Shown one piece after another: positions 14,566 to 16,323 of a stretch of 16,323 nucleotides of DNA (position 1 is the stretch's first letter; each line of letters opens with the position of its first letter). Where the stretch lies: assembly GCA_934394545.1 (NCBI GenBank), contig CAKRRG010000063.1, positions 1-16,323 of the forward strand, given 5' to 3'. Below the pieces are notes generated by a model. The model ran no database searches. It saw only the letters and a program-made list of their open reading frames with translations, and was not told where the DNA came from. Source of the stretch: an uncultured Blautia sp. Lineage in GTDB: Bacteria; Bacillota; Clostridia; Lachnospirales; Lachnospiraceae. The translations under genes were made by a program, and so were the position numbers.

Positions 14566-15505
14566 TTTCCTCACCTCCCAGGCGAATTCTAGGATCCAGG
14601 AAGCGATAAGACAAATCTGTAAGCAGATTTACCAGAACGTAAATAATTGCCATCCACATAACATAAGCCTGGATAATCGGATAGTCACGCATGGAAATAG
14701 CATCCACCGCCATTTTTCCAACACCATCCCACATAAAAATAGATTCCACAATAGCGGTACCACCGAGAAGATTTCCTACTGACAGCATTAACAATGTAAT
14801 AATCGTAACAAGAGAAGCTTTCATAATACTTTTCCACAATGTGACCGAAAACTTCACACCACGAGCCCGGGCACCAGTCACATAGTCCTTATGAAGCTCT
14901 TCCAGCACGGTAGCTCTGACCTGACGGAGATATTTCGCCGACATAGCAATTGCCAGAGTAATAGCCGGCATAGCTACGCTTTTCAGACTGGTATCTCGTG
15001 CAATGACCGGAAACAGATGAAGCCGGATTGCAAGTAAATACATAAGTAAAAGTGATACAAAGAAATTTGGAAGACTGTTTCCTATAAAACTGCACAGTCG
15101 TATGATATAATCAAGTATTGTATTCTGCTTCACTGCAGACAGAATTCCAAGAGGAATGGAAATGACAATGGTAAGCAGAATTGACGTGACTGTGAGAAGT
15201 AACGTAGCCGGAAGCTTCGATAGAAAGGTATCAAAAACCGAGAATCCGGACACATAGCTTTCCCCCATATCTCCCCGAAGTAATTTTCCAAGCCATACAA
15301 AATACTGGGTAAAAAAGGGCTTATCCAGTCCAAGCTGGACTCTTGCAGCATTCATTACCTCTTCTGATACAACAGCTCCTGTATTCTCCATTTTCTGTGT
15401 TACAACATCACTTCCTGCTATTCTCATCATCCCAAAAGACAGGAAGGTAATTGCAAACAAAATGGGAATCAGCTGAAGTATACGTTTGATTACATATTTT
15501 TTCAT
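14558..15505 (-). CDS. ABC transporter permease (DppB/NikB-like)
   Basis: A 315-aa permease and the first gene of the operon. Family marks are the N-terminal KYVIKRILQLIPILFAITFL, ARVQLGLDKPFFTQYFVWLG with KLLRGDMGESY, the loop RATVLEELHKDYVTGARARG (binding-protein-dependent transport motif) and the C-terminal ending LTDLSYRFLDPRIR. It forms the membrane channel with the NikC-like permease. GGAGA lies 7 nt upstream of the ATG at 15505. The operon promoter must lie within 15506-15575, but I could not find a clear -35/-10 pair. Confidence 0.94.
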   Translation of the reverse strand: MKKYVIKRILQLIPILFAITFLSFGMMRIAGSDVVTQKMENTGAVVSEEVMNAARVQLGLDKPFFTQYFVWLGKLLRGDMGESYVSGFSVFDTFLSKLPATLLLTVTSILLTIVISIPLGILSAVKQNTILDYIIRLCSFIGNSLPNFFVSLLLMYLLAIRLHLFPVIARDTSLKSVAMPAITLAIAMSAKYLRQVRATVLEELHKDYVTGARARGVKFSVTLWKSIMKASLVTIITLLMLSVGNLLGGTAIVESIFMWDGVGKMAVDAISMRDYPIIQAYVMWMAIIYVLVNLLTDLSYRFLDPRIRLGGEENE

Positions 15506-15574
15506 TTGATTGTCTCCATCCCATACTGTACAAGTAGGTTTTTATTTATTCTTTCATTCCACGCTGTAGTTTAG

Positions 15575-15620
15575 CAAAATAAAAAACAGCCTACAACCCA
15601 CCCCGGGGGTTATAAGCTAT
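15575..15620 (-). terminator. Strong terminator of the right-edge LysR gene
   Basis: On the minus strand 15620-15607 pairs with 15599-15586 as a 14-bp stem (three G-U pairs) closed by a short C/G loop and followed by TTTTTTATTTTG. It lies 23 bp after the LysR stop and separates that gene from the ABC operon, which therefore needs its own promoter. Confidence 0.9.
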
Positions 15621-15642
15621 TCTGTTTCGGAATGTTTTTTTA

Positions 15643-16323
15643 TTATTTTGGAATATCATTTTGTTCCGAATTCTCTGTTTTTAATTTCTCATTCAGAAAT
15701 TCCAACAGTTCATTGATCAATTCATCTGGCTCATCATTTTTTCTTCTGATATATCCGAAAAAGACCTTATTCTTCTTAAATTCCAGAGGGAACCCATTAT
15801 TCACTGCTTTTTTATCATCAGAAAGATAGCTTCCGCTGATATTACAAAGCTCTGTTTCTTTCAGCATTTTTTCCATAATATGATCGCTGTTTGTAATAAC
15901 GGAAACATCCAGATTTTCCCAGCTGAATACACCTTGTTTTTCCTTATCATTCAATTCCAGAAATTCATCCCGGAAGTTCTGGATAAAACGGCAATCCTTC
16001 ATCTGCTCCATATTAACCATACAGGATTCCTGCATTTTGGACTGGTTTTTCCACTTATTTAATGGATTTTGCCGTCCCGGATAAAACGTTGCTGTGCTCT
16101 CCTGCATAACATTGAAAACCAGTCTGTTTTTCGCCAGTTCATACTGAAACTCTTTCTTTTGCGGCTCCATCACATAGACAAATCCAATGTCTGAAAGATA
16201 ATCTCTTACACGTTCCATTACTGTCCGTACACCAGCTGTATAGATTTCAAAATGATAATTTTTTTCATAGTTTTCCTTATAAAACTCCACAAACTGGTTG
16301 GTAAACCAGGAACTGGGATTCAA
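15643..16323 (-). CDS. LysR family regulator, C-terminal part (cut by window edge)
   Basis: About 226 codons are present. The frame is open to the right edge, so the N-terminal HTH is outside the window. The region begins LNPSSWFTNQFVEFYKENYE and includes DYLSDIGFVYVMEPQKKEF and RLVFNVMQESTATFYPG. This is the layout of a LysR effector-binding domain, where a 'DIGF' strand ends the first subdomain. The C-terminal part (about 170-226) is rich in Lys/Glu and diverges from common LysR proteins. It lies just upstream of the ABC importer in the same direction and is a likely regulator of it, although the strong terminator shows they are separate transcripts. The first codon in the window (TTG) should not be read as the start. 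Confidence 0.75.
   Translation of the reverse strand: MNPSSWFTNQFVEFYKENYEKNYHFEIYTAGVRTVMERVRDYLSDIGFVYVMEPQKKEFQYELAKNRLVFNVMQESTATFYPGRQNPLNKWKNQSKMQESCMVNMEQMKDCRFIQNFRDEFLELNDKEKQGVFSWENLDVSVITNSDHIMEKMLKETELCNISGSYLSDDKKAVNNGFPLEFKKNKVFFGYIRRKNDEPDELINELLEFLNEKLKTENSEQNDIPK

Noticed and set aside
1..16323. CRISPR array, insertion sequence, prophage, rRNA or tRNA genes
   Set aside because: No regularly spaced repeats, transposase or integrase motifs, or RNA gene signatures were seen on either strand.

Overview
The window looks like a chromosomal segment of an anaerobic Firmicute, most likely a gut Lachnospiraceae (Blautia/Ruminococcus-like). The reasons are strong GGAGG ribosome sites, AT-rich intergenic DNA with moderate-GC genes, a beta-glucosidase-type GH3 with swapped domains as known from rumen and gut clostridia, and a YedE/TusA/DUF3343/class V aminotransferase/LysR set typical of anaerobes with selenium or sulfur trafficking genes. 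I see no phage genes, transposases, CRISPR array, rRNA or tRNA.

Layout. (1) 1-771, minus strand: the start of azlD and complete azlC, a two-component branched-chain amino acid exporter, overlapping by 11 bp. (2) 1050-1685, minus: a DUF3786 protein. (3) 1888-2748, minus: an AraC-type regulator divergent from 3001-5412, plus: a GH3 glycoside hydrolase whose domains run in reverse order (sandwich, FnIII, then TIM barrel). The spacer holds a 13-bp direct repeat spaced exactly 42 bp, a candidate AraC-regulator operator. (4) 5529-7091, minus: an operon of a YedE-type transporter, a one-domain TusA protein and a DUF3343 carrier-like protein. It is divergent from 7256-9420, plus: a class V cysteine desulfurase-like enzyme and a LysR regulator. 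The shared promoter region carries a clean T-N11-A dyad. These five genes probably form one selenium/sulfur import and relay unit: the membrane protein imports, the desulfurase/selenocysteine lyase-like enzyme releases S or Se, the small Cys proteins carry it, and LysR controls both arms. (5) 9533-10132, minus: ribosomal protein L25/Ctc. (6) 10133-10596: a 464-bp gap with the L25 promoter, a terminator for the next operon, a 9-bp inverted repeat and a possible 24-aa ORF. (7) 10597-15505, minus: a five-gene peptide/nickel-type ABC importer in the order permease, permease, binding protein, ATPase, ATPase, tightly coupled. (8) 15643 to the right edge, minus: the C-terminal part of another LysR regulator, separated from the ABC operon by a strong terminator.

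The most unusual signals are: a perfect 26-bp palindrome inside the desulfurase gene; a hairpin lying between the Shine-Dalgarno sequence and the start codon of the LysR gene; the repeat pair in front of the GH3 gene; the small ORF and inverted repeat in the 3' region of the ABC operon; and a Gram-positive solute-binding protein without a lipobox cysteine. No clearly new multi-gene system is evident. The selenium/sulfur cluster is a variant of known gene neighbourhoods.
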